Notes: generated from the letters alone by a model not told the origin. DNA of 64,000 bases from Cherax quadricarinatus (GCF_038502225.1 NC_091311.1:33570296-33634295); one strand, 5' to 3'; shown: positions 11,569 to 24,323, counted from the stretch's first letter. Translations and numbers: made by a program.

Positions 11569-12632
11569 ATTATTATACAAACAGTACCAACGTAGTGCTG
11601 TCAGTGTACTTGCTTCTTTTCTAATGGTATTGGAGTTATAAAACATTCCTGAAAGCCAGATGCTGAGGTCACTCAGATGCTGGCCAAGCCCTTACAAGTG
11701 GTTGGCTTGCCAGAGTATCAAGCTGCTACTTATATTCTCCATACATTAATACTCAAGACCTAGAATTTCCCCAAACACATCCCAGAGTCTCTCTGGACGA
11801 CCCGAATCACATTTTTACATAGAAAAAAAAAAGTCATCAGAACCGCCAGAAAAACATGTCATTAGCATTTGTCTCCCTGCAATATGAGGACAAGATATCT
11901 GCATCACAGCACAACCACCAGAACAAACTGATGGATATAGGTACATTATTGGGGAGTGAAGGTAGTGGGGGATGTATGTTTGGGTGTGAGACCAAGGCGC
12001 ACACCATCTTCTCAAGAATGGCTAGTTTCACCATTTAATATTATCTGAAACTTTGCGGAGTTCACACTTGTAAACATAACCTCCTCTTATTCTGTGGAGA
12101 AATGTTCGATATGGAGGATGTTCCAGCCATTTAGACTTGCAATACAACTGAAAAAGGGCTTATTTCATATAGAGTAGAATATAAATATTTATGGCTAGGA
12201 ATATCAGAACTCCATATAAAAATGGCTTAATTTTCAAAATCTCATCAGTGGCTGTGTTTACAAGCTACTACGTACTGATATAAAACTGAGGTAGAGCGTT
12301 GACTGGTAAACCTGATGAACATACCTGCACAAACAGCGTAACTGTGTAACGTTGGGCACAGAACTCAGGCCTCCAGGTGTAGGGACATGAACTTAGGACC
12401 CGTACAGTACTTTCAATAAGTAAGACCCTTCACCTGTTGATGAATAAAAGCATGATCTTCTACCTCAAAGTACTCTCTAAGATTGAAATGATATCTAAAT
12501 TTAGATATGTTTGATTTTACCCTCAATTAAATTGATAAAAAATGACAATATCAATTTCAAAGTTCAACCAATGAACAGCATTCTAAAAATTATCTTTCAG
12601 TTTAAATGGGACAAAATTCATAATTATGAGCA
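11569..12632. other. No gene seen; possible 3' flank of the zinc-finger exon
   Basis: No supported ORF. Because the exon at 12633-12955 ends with a stop on the minus strand, the part nearest 12632 is probably its 3' untranslated region. I could not fix a polyadenylation site. Confidence 0.4.
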
Positions 12633-12955
12633 TTACTGTCCCATATATCCAGTGGAATGACTGCTGCTGCTACTGCTGCTACTATTAGTGAGATTACTAC
12701 CACTGCTGCCTGGCAGTGTCTTGCTGGACTCTGTGGCATTAGCAGGATCATGAGAGTTGGCAGACATAACACCTTTATGGTAGGAGTTGATGTGAGTCCA
12801 AAGGGAGTACTTGTTGCGGAAGACCTTGCGACAATAAAGGCAGAAAGCCTCTTCTTGGGCTGAGTGTCTGATCTTAAGGTGCTTTTTGAGGTTGGCACGG
12901 TTGCTGATAAGCTTGTGGCACACCGGACAAGGACGAGCCTCATACGGGTTATCCT
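12633..12955 (-). CDS. Terminal exon with two C2H2 zinc fingers (BTB-ZF type, host gene)
   Basis: The exon codes for about 107 residues and ends in TAA at 12633-12635. It is preceded on the minus strand by a pyrimidine-rich tract and ATCCACAG, a good splice acceptor at 12956, so translation upstream of this point is probably intron. After EDNPYEARP come two fingers, each C-x2-C-x12-H-x4-H: CPVCHKLISNRANLKKHLK.. and CLYCRKVFRNKYSLWTHIN... A Ser-rich low-complexity tail (poly-Ser encoded by AGC/AGT repeats) follows to the stop. A finger pair on a single 3' exon right after an acceptor is how arthropod BTB-ZF loci (broad, lola, tramtrack, fruitless type) supply alternative DNA-binding ends. Which locus it is cannot be told from this window, and no BTB exon is visible. 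Its clean reading frame contrasts with the decayed mobile elements around it. Confidence 0.72.
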
Positions 12956-12963
12956 CTGTGGAT
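12953..12963 (-). promoter_or_regulatory. Probable splice acceptor of the zinc-finger exon
   Basis: The minus strand reads TTTTTTTATCCACAG followed by AGGATAACCC. The AG is followed by two bases that complete a Glu codon, so the exon begins in the middle of a codon. Confidence 0.6.
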
Positions 12964-14151
12964 AAAAAAATATAACTGTAGTCTTTAGGTACAGTGCAGG
13001 TAGCATACATAAAGTGCAGAAAAGTACACTCAGCATTATCTGTAGCAAGATTAGCAGACAGAAGATTGAGCTGCCACAACTCCTTCAGCTGAAACATAAA
13101 GACTTAGCTCTTCACTTAAAATATTTAATATTAATAAAATTAGTAAAAGTTAAAGAATATTGCTTATTATGAAACATCATATTGAAACAAGATAACATAT
13201 ACATGTAATTACAATATGATACAAAATCAGCTATAATATTATTATGATATTCAATGGCTAAAATAAATATTTTTCAAAAGTAACAGAAAATAATATTATC
13301 TTAATTAAACATTTCAGAAGACAATCAACTCTATTTTTATAAATAGTATTCAAAACTTGAACATTTTACTTGGAATAAGCAACAGGAGTTTTTACACGCT
13401 GTAAAAGTATGTAGATAAAACAAAACTAGCTTCCACAGCTGAAACATGTTAATTACAAAGAAAAATTGAACACAGTGGAAATGTCCACATTAGCAGATAG
13501 GAAAGGAGGGGAGGTCATGATAACCACTTATATAATCGTGAAATACAAAAAAATTATAAAGAATTCTCTCTTTAGCCCCAAGAACAGGGAAAACAATAAT
13601 AGACAAATCCTTAAAGGATTTGTCTATTCTTTTTAAAAAACTTTCATTGATCAGATCACAATTTTGAATAACTGTATGCATCTCTCTGACAGCTGAAGTT
13701 GCAATTTCACTCTTCCTGCAAAATAACTTTGTAAACATCCTGTGCTGTGCTACCATGAATCAAGAATCAAGATGTGAAATTTTAGGTATAATGCTACTGG
13801 CCAGCCAGAGTTAAAAGCCCAGGTGTTTATGATCCTCATCTAAGCCATCCACTTTTATGTTCATCACTTATCTCCCTGATACACCCTGTCAACTAACTAC
13901 ACAAATACCATCTGGTGGTTCACACTTACACTCACTCACCCATTTGACCATAAACAGAAATATCAATCTCAATCTTAAAATAATGAATCCTAACTAGTCA
14001 TAAGTTGGCCTGTGATACTCCAATACTGAAACTATGTACTGTGCCAAAACAAAAGCATTCACATTGTTAAACTCACAAACTAGTATTTAGTCACTTAGCC
14101 ATAATACCAACTTACCTCATAATTTGTAATATTTTAAATTTAAGAATTAAT
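12964..14151. other. No gene seen (probable intron or intergenic)
   Basis: AT-rich. One short perfect inverted repeat lies at 13601-13625 (AGACAAATCCTT / AAGGATTTGTCT). A run of 88 codons open on the minus strand (13490-13756) has no recognisable domain and is not called. Confidence 0.45.
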
Positions 14152-14312
14152 CTTAGTCTGCCCGAAATGCCAAGCCATGCTAGGCGTTCTAGTGGTACAC
14201 TCTGTAATTATTATTTTACTACATGTAAACCACACAATAACCAAATTCTGTAAACTGAGCATTGTAATCCTTATAGAGAATAAACTTTGAATTTGAATTT
14301 GAATTTGAATTC
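14152..14312 (+). mobile_element. LINE 3' end with (GAATTT)n tail
   Basis: TAGAGAATAAACTTTGAATT runs into four GAATTT hexamers. A matching end occurs at about 51780-51905 (TAGAGAATAAAAACTTTGAAT..). Both appear to be 3' fragments of a LINE ending in a hexamer repeat; no coding part is attached. Confidence 0.6.
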
Positions 14313-14319
14313 TTCTCAA

Positions 14320-14815
14320 CTACAGGATCAACACTAGCTAGCAAATTCCAAAATTCAAATGCCCAAGGTAGCATTTACCTTACTGGAAATATTCCAATCT
14401 TACTGTATCTATCTCCAACTAATTCAACTGAGGTTACTTTGATAATAAATTCACTGAAAAACAAAGCAGGAAATGTTGCTAATATACCACCATTAATATA
14501 CAAAAAAGCAGCTCACATGCCATCACCTACCACTGCAAAACTGCTCAACAAATCATTAGAGAACAAAGCTTTACCAACCAAAGTTAGAAGAGTGAGGATT
14601 ACCCCAACACACAAAGATGGAGACCCAGCATCAAACTTTCCTTGATTATCTAAATTTTTTGAAAAACAAATTCATAAATGAGTCTACTTCAGCTTAACCT
14701 TTCACAATATATTTCCCCCGCCAGTTGGTTTCAGGCCAGGTAAAAGTACAGATGATGCAATAATCAAAATGCTTGTCGTAATATATTCATCAATGACACA
14801 CTCATCAATACAATT
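14320..14815 (+). pseudogene. Old LINE-C-like RT fragment, first part
   Basis: The plus strand translates to SLKNKAGNVANIPPLIYKKA.., LLNKSLENKALPTKVRRVRI and TPTHKDGD, the segment just before the RT fingers in LINE-C (compare IYKKASQVLSPIIAT, TPIHKGGDQ). After stops it continues with FRPGKSTDDAII-like sequence. It breaks off near 14815, where a younger LINE-C copy lies in opposite orientation. Sequence fitting its downstream part resumes at 19347. Confidence 0.6.
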
Positions 14816-17800
14816 TTTATTTCCTTGCAAGTTTACATTGAGATTCTGTAATTACAATAATGAGATGCCATGCAAAGAGAGCCACTATCATGCCACATGG
14901 CATTATGGGCAGACTAAATTTAATGGCTTACAGACTACTTAATACTAGAGAAATTGATCATAGTAAGTTTACTCAAATTACAATCTGGGGATATTACACT
15001 GGGACAAGTTGAAAGCATTTTGAAGGTTGTGTATATCAATAGTAAATATTTAAATTATATTATTGGAATATAATACTGAGCATTGGTGAAAGTAGTTTAC
15101 AGTATGAGAATGCTACAATTTGGTGTAAGGCAGTATAGTTTTGGGCAGGTATTTATACTACAATGTAGTATTAAGTTATGTATGAACTTTGGGTAATTGG
15201 GACATCTTTTGGCAAATTTAAGTACTGAGTATTTAGTTTAGGGTGAGAACATGGTTTTTGAGAAGAGTCTTAAATTGATGTTCAGACCGGGTTACGTTAG
15301 TATTTACTGGCAATGAATTCCAAATTTTGGGGCCCTTTATGTGCTTAAAGTTCTTACACAATGTGATGTGGACATGGGGTACATCAAAAGTGATCTGTGT
15401 TTTGTGTTATGGTTGTGCATCCTGTTAAGGTTGGTGAGGAGAAGTATGAGTGGAGGGTTTAGGTTTGAGTGTAGTGTTCTATGTATGTAGTAGGCGCAAG
15501 AATAAGTATGGATGTTCTTTACAGTGAATAGTTTTAGACTATTGAATATTAGTCGAGTATGCTGTCTGGAGTGGGAATTTATCATCATTCTGACTGCAGC
15601 CCTTTGTTGGGTTATTAGTGGTCTTAGGTGATTTAATGTTGCTGATCCCCATGCACAAATTCCATAGATGAGATAAGGGTAGATGAGTGAGTGATACAGT
15701 GCAAGGAGAGCTGATTGTGGAACATAGTACCGTATCTTTGATAGTATGCCTACTGTATTGGAGATTTTCTTGGAAATTTGTTGTAAATGTGTCTGGAATC
15801 TGAGGCTACTGTCAAGGTGGATTCCTAGGAATTTTCCCTCTGTGAGTCTTGTGATGGGTGATCCGTTTAGCGTTGTGTTACGTAGAACATTTGTGGCTCC
15901 GTTTCCAAACTGAATGAAATAGGTTTTGTCAGTATTGAGAGTAAGCTTGTTAGTCATCATCCAGGTAGATATTTTCTGCAATTCAGCATTAATAGTGTTT
16001 GCCAGTATGAATGGGTTTGGGCGAGAAAAGACGTATGTAGTGTCATCTGCAAATAATATGGGTTTCAGTAGTTGTGATGCATATGGCAGGTCATTGATGT
16101 AAATGAGAAAGAGGAGAGGGCCAAGGACACTTCCTTGTGGGACTCCGACTGTAATTGGTTGTGTGGAAGAGCTAGCTCCATTTGTGTACACATATTGGCT
16201 TCTGTTACTAAGGTATGATTTTAGGTAGTTGAGGGAGTGCCCTCTTATACCATAGCGTGTTAATTTAATGTGCAGCAAATCATGGTCGACTGTATCAAAA
16301 GCTTTACGTAAATCAATGAAGATTACCAGCGGGACTTCTTTCTTCTCGAGAGCGGAGTATATTAGTTCTAGCTTTTGTTAGTCCTGAATCCAAACTGACA
16401 GGGGTTGAGTATGTCGTGTGAGACGAGACAGGAATAGATCTGCCTATGAATTAATTTTTCAAAGATTTTGGAGAGCAGAGGTAAGTTAGATATTGGTCTA
16501 TAGCTATTTAAGTCTGTTTGATCTCCTCCTTTGTGGATCGGGGTGAGCCTTGCTATTTTTAGAAGTGATGGGAAGGTGGAGGATTCGATGGATTTGTTGA
16601 AGTGTGTTGCAATAATTGGTGACAGTACTTGAGAAGCTTTTTTGTACATAAAAGGTGGTAAGTTACTTATAAATCCTGCCTTGTTTTTAAGGGTGTTGAT
16701 GATGAGCGAGACTTCTGTTGGGTTGGTTGGAGCTTGAAATAGTGTATTCGGGTAGATACCCGTGAGGTAGTCTGATGGACGGATGTTTGAGTTTGGGGTT
16801 TTGCTTGCTAGATTCTTTCCTATGGTGGAGAAGAAAACATCGAGTCTGTTTGCTGTTTCAGTTGGTGGGAGTAGGGGGTTTATCTGATTTTGTTAATTTG
16901 AGTGTTTTGTTTTTGGATGTCTTTTTAGTTTCTAGAATTTCAGATAGGGTTTTGCAGGTCTTTTTCATATCACCTTTTATGTTATGCAATCTGTTCTCGC
17001 AATACAATTTTTTTTTTTTGACCTTCTTATCAGGCTGGTAGGGATTGACAAGTAACGTTTAGAATAGTCTCTGGTTATTTGGCCCATTTTATACTGTTTT
17101 TCATATAGGTGCTTTGTGTTAATGGATTTAAGGATGCTGGGTGTTAGCCAGGGACTGTTCAGTCTCTTAGCTGTGATCTGTTTAGTTTTTAATTGCAATG
17201 CTTGTTATAAAGGTAATTTTTTTTTTTTTTAGAAAATTATTAATACATTCATCAGTATCTGTAATATGTTTCTAGCTCATTATTCCAGTCGATGTTAATC
17301 ATAGCTGTTATAAGTTATTAATTGCTGTCTTGTTATGTAGTCTGAAGGTAACTAGTAGTGTCTTGGGATAGTTTACCTAGGTTGGTTATGAGAAAGGTAG
17401 GGTAGTGATCTGTGGTGTTGTCTGTGATTATGCCTAATTTTAAATAGGATATGGTGTTAGTCCAGATGCGGTCTAATAAGGAGATACTAGTCTCGGAGAT
17501 TCTTCCACGTTTTGTTATTGTTGGTAGCGACAAGCAGTTGCTCATAGTGTTCAGCTACTTGTGGGTCCTGGTCATGTAGGAGATTTATGTTGAAATCTCC
17601 AGTGAGCAGCAAGTGGTCTTTGTTCATATGTGCATCAGTTATCATGTTTCCTAATTTTTCACTAAAATGGTAAATGCTTGACTGTAGTACTCTGTAGATG
17701 TTTATGACTGTGAGGGGTTTATGCAGGTCTTTTGATTTAAACGTAGCTATAATATGTTGTCTGTGTTCGTCCCTTTTGCAAGAATTATTGATACATTCAA

Positions 17801-18270
17801 GTTGATCTGAGCAGTATATAGCTGTTCCACCCCCTTGCCATCTGTCCTACAATTGTGTATGGCTGTGTAACCAAGAATGGCACAGACATCTGTAGTACCA
17901 GGCTTTAGCCAGGTTTCGGTGAGTATGATGATTGACATACTGGTACGCAGGGAAGTGAGTAATGCAGTGAGGTCATCGTAATGTTTGCTCAAAGATCTGA
18001 CACTGTAATTAAAGATAGTTATGTTATTGTTGGCCCTGAGTAATGTCTTTGCTTGGTCTGCTGTATAATAATTACAGTTGCTGTTTGATGCATGTAAGTC
18101 ATTAAATAAAAGGGTGATGTCAGGATCAATGCTTGTAATCATATGACTTAGTGTGATTCTACAACTAGACTTTTGAACAAAGTATTATGCTGGACTTAAT
18201 AATATGAAACTAAACTTATTTATCTTACTAGCTAATGGATAGTTTTAAGTAGTTTTTAAAAAAAAATTAA
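14816..18270 (-). pseudogene. LINE-C ORF2 (endonuclease + RT), frameshifted
   Basis: On the minus strand ORF2 begins at 18142 (MITSIDPDITLLFNDLHAS) with an apurinic-type endonuclease segment: NYSVRSLSKHYDDL, LTETWLKPGTTD. It continues through frameshifts to the RT. IYKKASQVLSPIIATHFNKS and TPIHKGGDQ, YRPISNLPLLSKIFEKL fall at 16368-16649. Then comes a 313-codon open stretch (15337-16278) with VGVPQGSVLGPLLFLIYIN, LFADDTTYV, GKFLGIHLDS and YPYLIYGICAWGS. A 3' UTR runs to about 14816. At least three frame breaks (near 17750, 17200-17330 and 16280-16370) make it a pseudogene. The family is L2/CR1-like by motif; clade assignment is by eye. Confidence 0.8.
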
Positions 18271-18286
18271 AGAGATACAGTTATTC

Positions 18287-19346
18287 TTAACCCTTTCAGG
18301 GTTTTGGCCGTACTAGTACGGCTTACGTGCCAGGGTCCTTGACGTACTAGTACTCATAAATTCTAGCACCTTCAAATCTAGTGAGAGAAAGCTGGTAGTC
18401 CTACATATGAAAGAATGGGTCTATGTGGTCAGTGTGCGCAGTATAAAAAAAAATCCTGCAGCACACAGTGCGTAATGAGAAAAAAAAAAACTTTGTGTTT
18501 TTGGATTAAAACAGCGACTTTGCACTGTATTTTCGTATGGTATTTATTGTTGTATTCTAGTTTTCCTGGTCTCATTTTATAGAATGGAAGATATATTACA
18601 GAAATTGAGATGATTTTGACTAGTTTTACAATGAAAAGTACCTTGAAATTGAGCTCAAAGTAGCAGAAATGTTTGATTTTTACCAAAGTTCAAAAGTAAA
18701 CAAATCATGCTAAGCGTCCAATACATGTCAACTGGTGAGTCTAATATTCTTTCACAAGTTCGCCGATATTATTTATACCATTTCTACACTAATGCAGTAG
18801 TCTGCATAACAGTAAACCTTCTATTTTTTTGTGAGAATAAAAATTCAAAATGGAGAGCAAAAGAATGTAAGAGGGGCATGGGGATGTGATCAATGTACAG
18901 AGGAAATGTTATTTTAGTGCCAGGAATGTCTTTCTTGTTTATTCTGGACCCTATTTGGAAATTGGCATCTTTTGAAATTTGTGTGAAATTGGCAAAATTG
19001 CTAAATTCTGACCACTGTATTGGATAGTTGAAATCAGTAAATGGGTGGTTTCTTGTACTCATTCGCTAGAAAAAATGGAGTTCTAGCAAAATAGTTATTA
19101 TTTTTGTTGACTAGTACATTGGCAAAATCGCCAATGCATAAACATCATCGAGACCGCTAACTTCGCGAGAGCCTAATTCCGTAAGTTTTCCATCAAATTT
19201 CATACTTTTGGTGTCATTATGATCGGGAAAAGATTATCTGATCAGGAAAAGATTGTCTATCTTTTCATAAGAAAAAAAAAATTTTCCAAAAAATTTTCGA
19301 TCGAGAACAAGTTTAGGAGAGGGCTTCTCAACCCTGAAAGGGTTAA
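18287..19346 (-). mobile_element. piggyBac-type MITE (copy B), GTACTAGTAC subfamily
   Basis: TTAA at 18287-18290 and 19343-19346; ends CCCTTTCAGGGT and ACCCTGAAAGGG. Relative to copy A it lies in reverse orientation. Its palindromes are GCCGTACTAGTACGGC (18307-18322) and GTACTAGTAC (18344-18353). These sit where copy A has GTAGATCTAC. The internal sequence is related to the other 1.1-kb MITEs but belongs to a separate subfamily. The flanks continue an older LINE on the right side. Confidence 0.88.
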
Positions 19347-19620
19347 CACAGAAGTGTCTTAGAGCAGTGCTTTTGGCCATCTGCTATTCACATCTACATA
19401 AATGACCCTTTTCATGCCTCTCAGGTACTTTAAACAAATTTATTTGCAGATGACACAACTTCAGTCATCTCACTGCCAGATTCAGCTGTCCTCGGTAACA
19501 CCGTTAATGAGGAACTCAAGAGATATCTACCTGGATAATGACCAAGGGACTCACCTTTAACTTTGACAAAAGATTTTCTACATGATGTTTGGGACGAGAG
19601 CTAAACATGTATACTTGAAG
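19347..19620 (+). pseudogene. Old LINE-C-like RT fragment, second part
   Basis: Translation with frame changes gives an IHIYINDPF segment, then LFADDTTSVISLPDSAVLGNT and NEELKRYLPG, the RT palm including the FADD box. This is the stretch expected downstream of the fragment at 14320-14815, so the two are probably halves of one old copy separated by a younger LINE-C and a MITE. Confidence 0.55.
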
Positions 19621-19751
19621 TCTATTTCTGAAACTGTCATTCTACGTTGAAAAATATTCAAAACAAAAAAATAATTTTTTTCTTACCAAAATGTTAGGAT
19701 TATTTTACTGAATGTTTTAAGCCTGAAAATTTATTTTTTTGCCATCAGTAC

Positions 19752-19810
19752 TTAACCCCTTGACTGTCGCAACCCCCAATCCTGAGGTGTCTCCTGGTGT
19801 CGCAAAATTT

Positions 19811-19850
<40 letters not shown>

Positions 19851-22800
19851 AATGAAATGACAGAGAATTTTTTTCTGATTGTAATGACACCCAAAAAAAA
19901 AAACGAAATTTGATGGAAAACTGACGGAATTACGCTCTCGCGAAGTTAGCGACCTCGGTGAAATTTACAAATCGGTGATTTCGCCCACTTTGAGCCCTAT
20001 TTTTGGCTTATTCCATTGTTCCAATCGACCAAACTCATAGCTATTTCTTTAGAACTCCATTTTTTCTATCGATTAAGCACAAGAAACTTCCCATTTACCG
20101 ATTTCAACTACCCAATAACGTAATTAATTTCACAAAAATAAAAGAATATGACAATTTCAAAATAAGGTCCAGAATGAACAATGCAGACATTCCTGGCTCT
20201 AAAATAACATTTTCTTTATTCATCAGTCATCTCCAGGCCCCTCTGATATTACTCTTGCTTTCTATTTTGAATTTTTATTCAAACAAAAAATAGAAGATTT
20301 ACTGTTATGCACACTACTGCAATATTGTAATAATTGAACAAATAATGTCAACCCACTCATAACTGCATATCAGAATGGCTAGTTGGACATTTATTGGACA
20401 ATGACATCATTTGTTTACCTTGAACATCGGCAAAAATCAAACATTTCCCCTACTTTGAGCTCCATTCTCAGGTTCTTTTTATAATAACACCAATCAAAAT
20501 CACTTCTATTTCAATAATATGTTTCCCATTCTATCAAATGAGACCAAGAAAACGAGAATACAACCATAAATACTATACGAAAATAGACCACAAAGTCGGC
20601 ATTTTAATTAAAAAAAACGGAGTTTTTTTTTCCCATTATGCACTGCGTGCTCCAGGATTTTATATGGTGCACACTGACCACACAGACCCATTCTCTTACA
20701 TGTGGGCCTACCAGCTTTCTCCTGCTTGATTTGAAGCCGCTAGAATTTATGAGTATATGAGTATATATGAGTATATATAGTATATATGAGTAGGATGGTA
20801 GACAGCAACCACCCAGGGAGGTACTACCGTCCTGCCAAGTGAGTGTAAAACGAAAGCCTGTAATTGTTTTACATGATGGTAGGATTGCTGGTGTCTTTTG
20901 TTTGTTTCATAAATATGCAAGATTACAGGTATGTCTTGCTACTTCTACTTACACTTAGGTCACACTACACATACATGTACACGTTTATTTATACACACTC
21001 ATCTGAGTTTTCTTTGATTTTATCTTAATAGTTCTTGGTCTTATTACTTTTCCTTTTATATCCATGGGGAAGTGGAATAAGAATCTTTCCTCCGTAAGCC
21101 ATGCGTGTTGTAAAAGTCAACTAAAATGCCGGGAACAATGGGCTAGTAACCACTTTTCCTGTAAAGATTACTAAAAAGAATAAGAAGAAAATTGTCAAAG
21201 TAGGAAGTCTGAATGTGCGTGGATGTTGTGCAAATGATAAGAAAGAGATGATTGTAGATGTTATAAATGAGAAGAAGCAGGATGTCCTGGCTTTAAGTGA
21301 AACAAAGCTGAAGGGGGTGGGAAGAGTTTCAATGGAGAGGAATAAATGGGATTAGGTCAGGGGTTTCAAATAGAGTTAGAGCTAAAGAAGGAGTAGCAAT
21401 AATGTTGAAGGATAAGCTATGGCAGGAAAAGAGAGATTTTGGGAAATGTTGAGTGAATGCGTGGGGAGTTTTGAATCAAGTGTGAGAGTAATGGTGGTTG
21501 GGGATTTCAATGCTAAAGTGGGTAAAAATGCTATGGAGGGAGTAGTAGGTAAATTTGGGGTGCCAGGGGTAAATGTAAATGGGGAGCCTTTAATTGAGCT
21601 ATGTGTAGAAAGAGATTTGGTAATAAGTAATACATATTTTATGAAAAAGAGGATAAATAAATATACAAGGTATGGTGTAGCACGTAATGAAAGTAGTTTA
21701 TTAGATTATGTATTGGTGGATAAAAGGTTGATGGGTAGGCTCCAGGATGTACATGTTTATAGAGGGGCAACTGATATATCGGATCATTATTTAGTTGTAG
21801 CTACAGTTAGAGTAAGAGGTAGATGGGAAAAGAGGAAGGTGGCAACAACAAGTAAGAGGGAGGTGAAAGTGTATAAACCAAGGGAGGAGGAAGTTCAGGT
21901 GAGATATAAGTGACTATTGGCAGAAAGTTGGGCTAGTGGAAAGATGAGTAGTGGGGGAGGTTGAAAAGGGTTGGAATAGTTTTAAAAATGCAGTATTAGA
22001 ATGTGGGGCAGAAGTTTGTGGTTATAGGAGGGTGGGGGCAGGAGGAAAGAGGAGTGATTGGTGGAATGAAGAAGTAAAGGGTGTGATAAAAGAGAAAAAG
22101 GTAGCTTATGAGAGGTTTTTACAAAGCAGAAGTGTTTCAAGAAGAGCAGAGTATATGGAGAGTAAAAGAAAGGTGAAGAGAGTAGTGAGAGAGTGCAAAA
22201 GGAGAGCAGATGATAGAGTGGGAGAGGCATTGTCAAGAAATTTTAATGAAAATAAGAAAAAATTTTGGAGTGAGTTAAACAAGTTAAGAAAGCCAAGGGG
22301 AAGTATGGATTTTTCAGTTAAAAACAGAGTAGGGGAGTTAGTAGATGGGGAGATGGAGGTATTAGGTAGATGGCGACAATATTTTGAGGAACTTTTAAAT
22401 GTTGAGGAAGAAAGAGAGGCGGTAATTTCATGCACTGGTCAGGGAGGTATACCATCTTTTAGGAGTGAAGAAGAGCAGAATGTAAGTGTGGGGGAGGTAC
22501 GTGAGGCATTACGTAGAATAAGGGGGTAAAGCAGCTGGAACTGATGGGATCATGACAGAAATGTTAAAAGCAGGGGGGGATATAGTGTTGGAGTGGTTGG
22601 TGCTTTTGTTTAATAAATGTATGAAAGAGGGGAAGGTACCTGGATTGGCGGAGAGCATGTATAGTCCCTTTATATAAAGGGAAAGGGGACAAAAGAGATT
22701 GTAAAAAATATAGAGAAATAAGTTTACTGAGTATACCAGGAAAAGTGTACGGTAGGGTTATAATTGAAAGAATTAAAGGTAAGACAGAATGTAGGATTGC

Positions 22801-24323
22801 AGATGAGCAAGGAGGTTTCAGAGTGGGTAGGGGATGTGTAGATCAAGTGTTTACATTGAAGCATATATGTGAACAGTATTTAGATAAAGGTACGGAAGAT
22901 TTTATTGCATTTATGGATTTAGAAAAGGCATATGATAGAGTGGATAGAGGAGCAATGTGGCAGATGTTGCAATGTGGCAGATGTTGGTAAGTTATTAAAT
23001 GCTGTAAAGAGTTTTTATGAGGGTAGTGAGGCTCAGGTTAGGGTGTGTAGAAGAGAGGGAGACTACTTCCCAGTAAAAGTAGGTCTTAGACAGGGATGTG
23101 TAATGTCACCATGGTTGTTTAATATATTTATAGATGGGGTTGTAAAGGAAGTAAATGCTAGGGTGTTCGGGAGAGGGGTGGGATTAAATTTTGGGAATCA
23201 AATTCAAAATGGGAATTGACACAGTTACTTTTTGCTGATGATACTGTGCTTATGGGAGATTCTAAAGAAAAATTGCAAAGGTTAGTGGATGAGTTTGGGA
23301 ATGTGTGTAAAGGTAGAAAGTTGAAAGTGAACATAGAAAAGAGTAAGGTGATGAGGGTATCAAATGATTTAGATAAAGAAAAATTGGATATCAAATTGGG
23401 AAGGAGGAGTATGGAAGAAGTGAATGTTTTCAGATACTTGGGAGTTGACATGTCGGCAGATGGATTTATGAAGGATGAGGTTAATCATAGAATTGATGAG
23501 GGAAAAAAGGTGAGTGGTGCGCTGAGGTATATGTGGAGTCAAAAAACGTTATCTATGGAGGCAAAGAAGGGAATGTATGAAAGTATAGTAGTACCAACAC
23601 TCTTATATGGGTGTGAAGCTTGGATGGCAAATGCAGCAGCGAGGAGACGGTTGGAGGCAGTGGAGATGTCCTGTTTAAGGGCAATGTGTGGTGTAAATAT
23701 TATGCAGAAAATTCGGAGTGTGGAAATTAGGAAAAGGTGTGGAGTTAATAAAAGTATTAGTCAGAGGGCAGAAGAGGGGTTGTTGAGGTGGTTTGGTCAT
23801 TTAGAGAGAATGGATCAAAGTAGAATGACATGGAAAGCATATAAATCTATAGGGGAAGGAAGGCGGGGTAGGGGTCGTCCTCGAAAGGGTTGGAGAGAGG
23901 GGGTAAAGGAGGTTTTGTGGGCGAGGGGCTTGGACTTCCAGCAAGTGTGCGTGAGAGTGTTACATAGGAGTGAATGGAGATGAATGGTACTTGGGACCTG
24001 ACGATCTGTTGGAGTGTGAGCAGGGTAATATTTAGTGAAGGGATTCAGGGAAACCGGAGTTTGGAGGGATATGTTGTGTATCTTTTTATGTATATGCTTC
24101 TAAACTGTTGTATCCTGAGCACATCTGCAAAAACAGTGATAATGTGTGAGTGTGGTGAGTGTTGAATGATGATGAAAGTATTTTCTTTTTGGGGATTTTC
24201 TTTCTTTTTGGGTCACCCTGCCTCGGTGGGAGATGGCCGACTTGTTGAAAAAAAAAAAAAATATATATATATATACATCAAACATGGTACCGCGTAAGAC
24301 GACCAAAACAGTTAAAGGGTTAA
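19752..24323 (+). mobile_element. piggyBac-type MITE (copy G) split by a LINE-B insertion
   Basis: Left end TTAACCCCTTGACTGTCGC at 19752; right end ACAGTTAAAGGGTTAA finishing at 24323. The MITE body runs to about 20789 and resumes near 24257 with CGTAAGACGACC, matching the CGTAAGACGTATATA block of the autonomous relic at 26906. The intervening 3.5 kb is a LINE-B copy. An A-homopolymer of about 35 bases lies at 19811-19847. Confidence 0.8.
20790..24256 (+). pseudogene. LINE-B (RTE-like), near full length, decayed
   Basis: The 5' UTR (about 20790-21180) includes CATGGGGAAGTGGAATAAG and AAATGCCGGGAACAATGGGC. Then comes an endonuclease: VGSLNVRGCCANDKKEMI, VLALSETKLKG, MVVGDFNAKVG, ISDHYLVVATVRV. 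The RT follows, with GGFRVGRGCVDQVFTLKH, FMDLEKAYDRVDRGAMW, VGLRQGCVMSPWLFNIF and LLFADDTVLMGD. The C-terminal part has FRYLGVDMS, LLYGCEAW, LLRWFGHLERM and GRGRPRKGWREGVKEVL. The 3' tail has the CACCCTGCCTCGGTGGGAG hairpin and an A-run. Stops or frameshifts occur near 21410, 21912, 22528, 22990 (where AATGTGGCAGATGTTG is duplicated) and 23216. It sits inside MITE copy G. Confidence 0.88.

Noticed and set aside
13601..13625. Perfect inverted repeat AGACAAATCCTT / AAGGATTTGTCT, looking like a terminator stem
   Set aside because: A lone short hairpin in AT-rich eukaryotic DNA has no clear role; intrinsic terminators do not apply here.
13490..13756. 88-codon minus-strand ORF next to the zinc-finger exon, considered as a further exon
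   Set aside because: No recognisable domain and no convincing splice signals; length is within chance for this composition.
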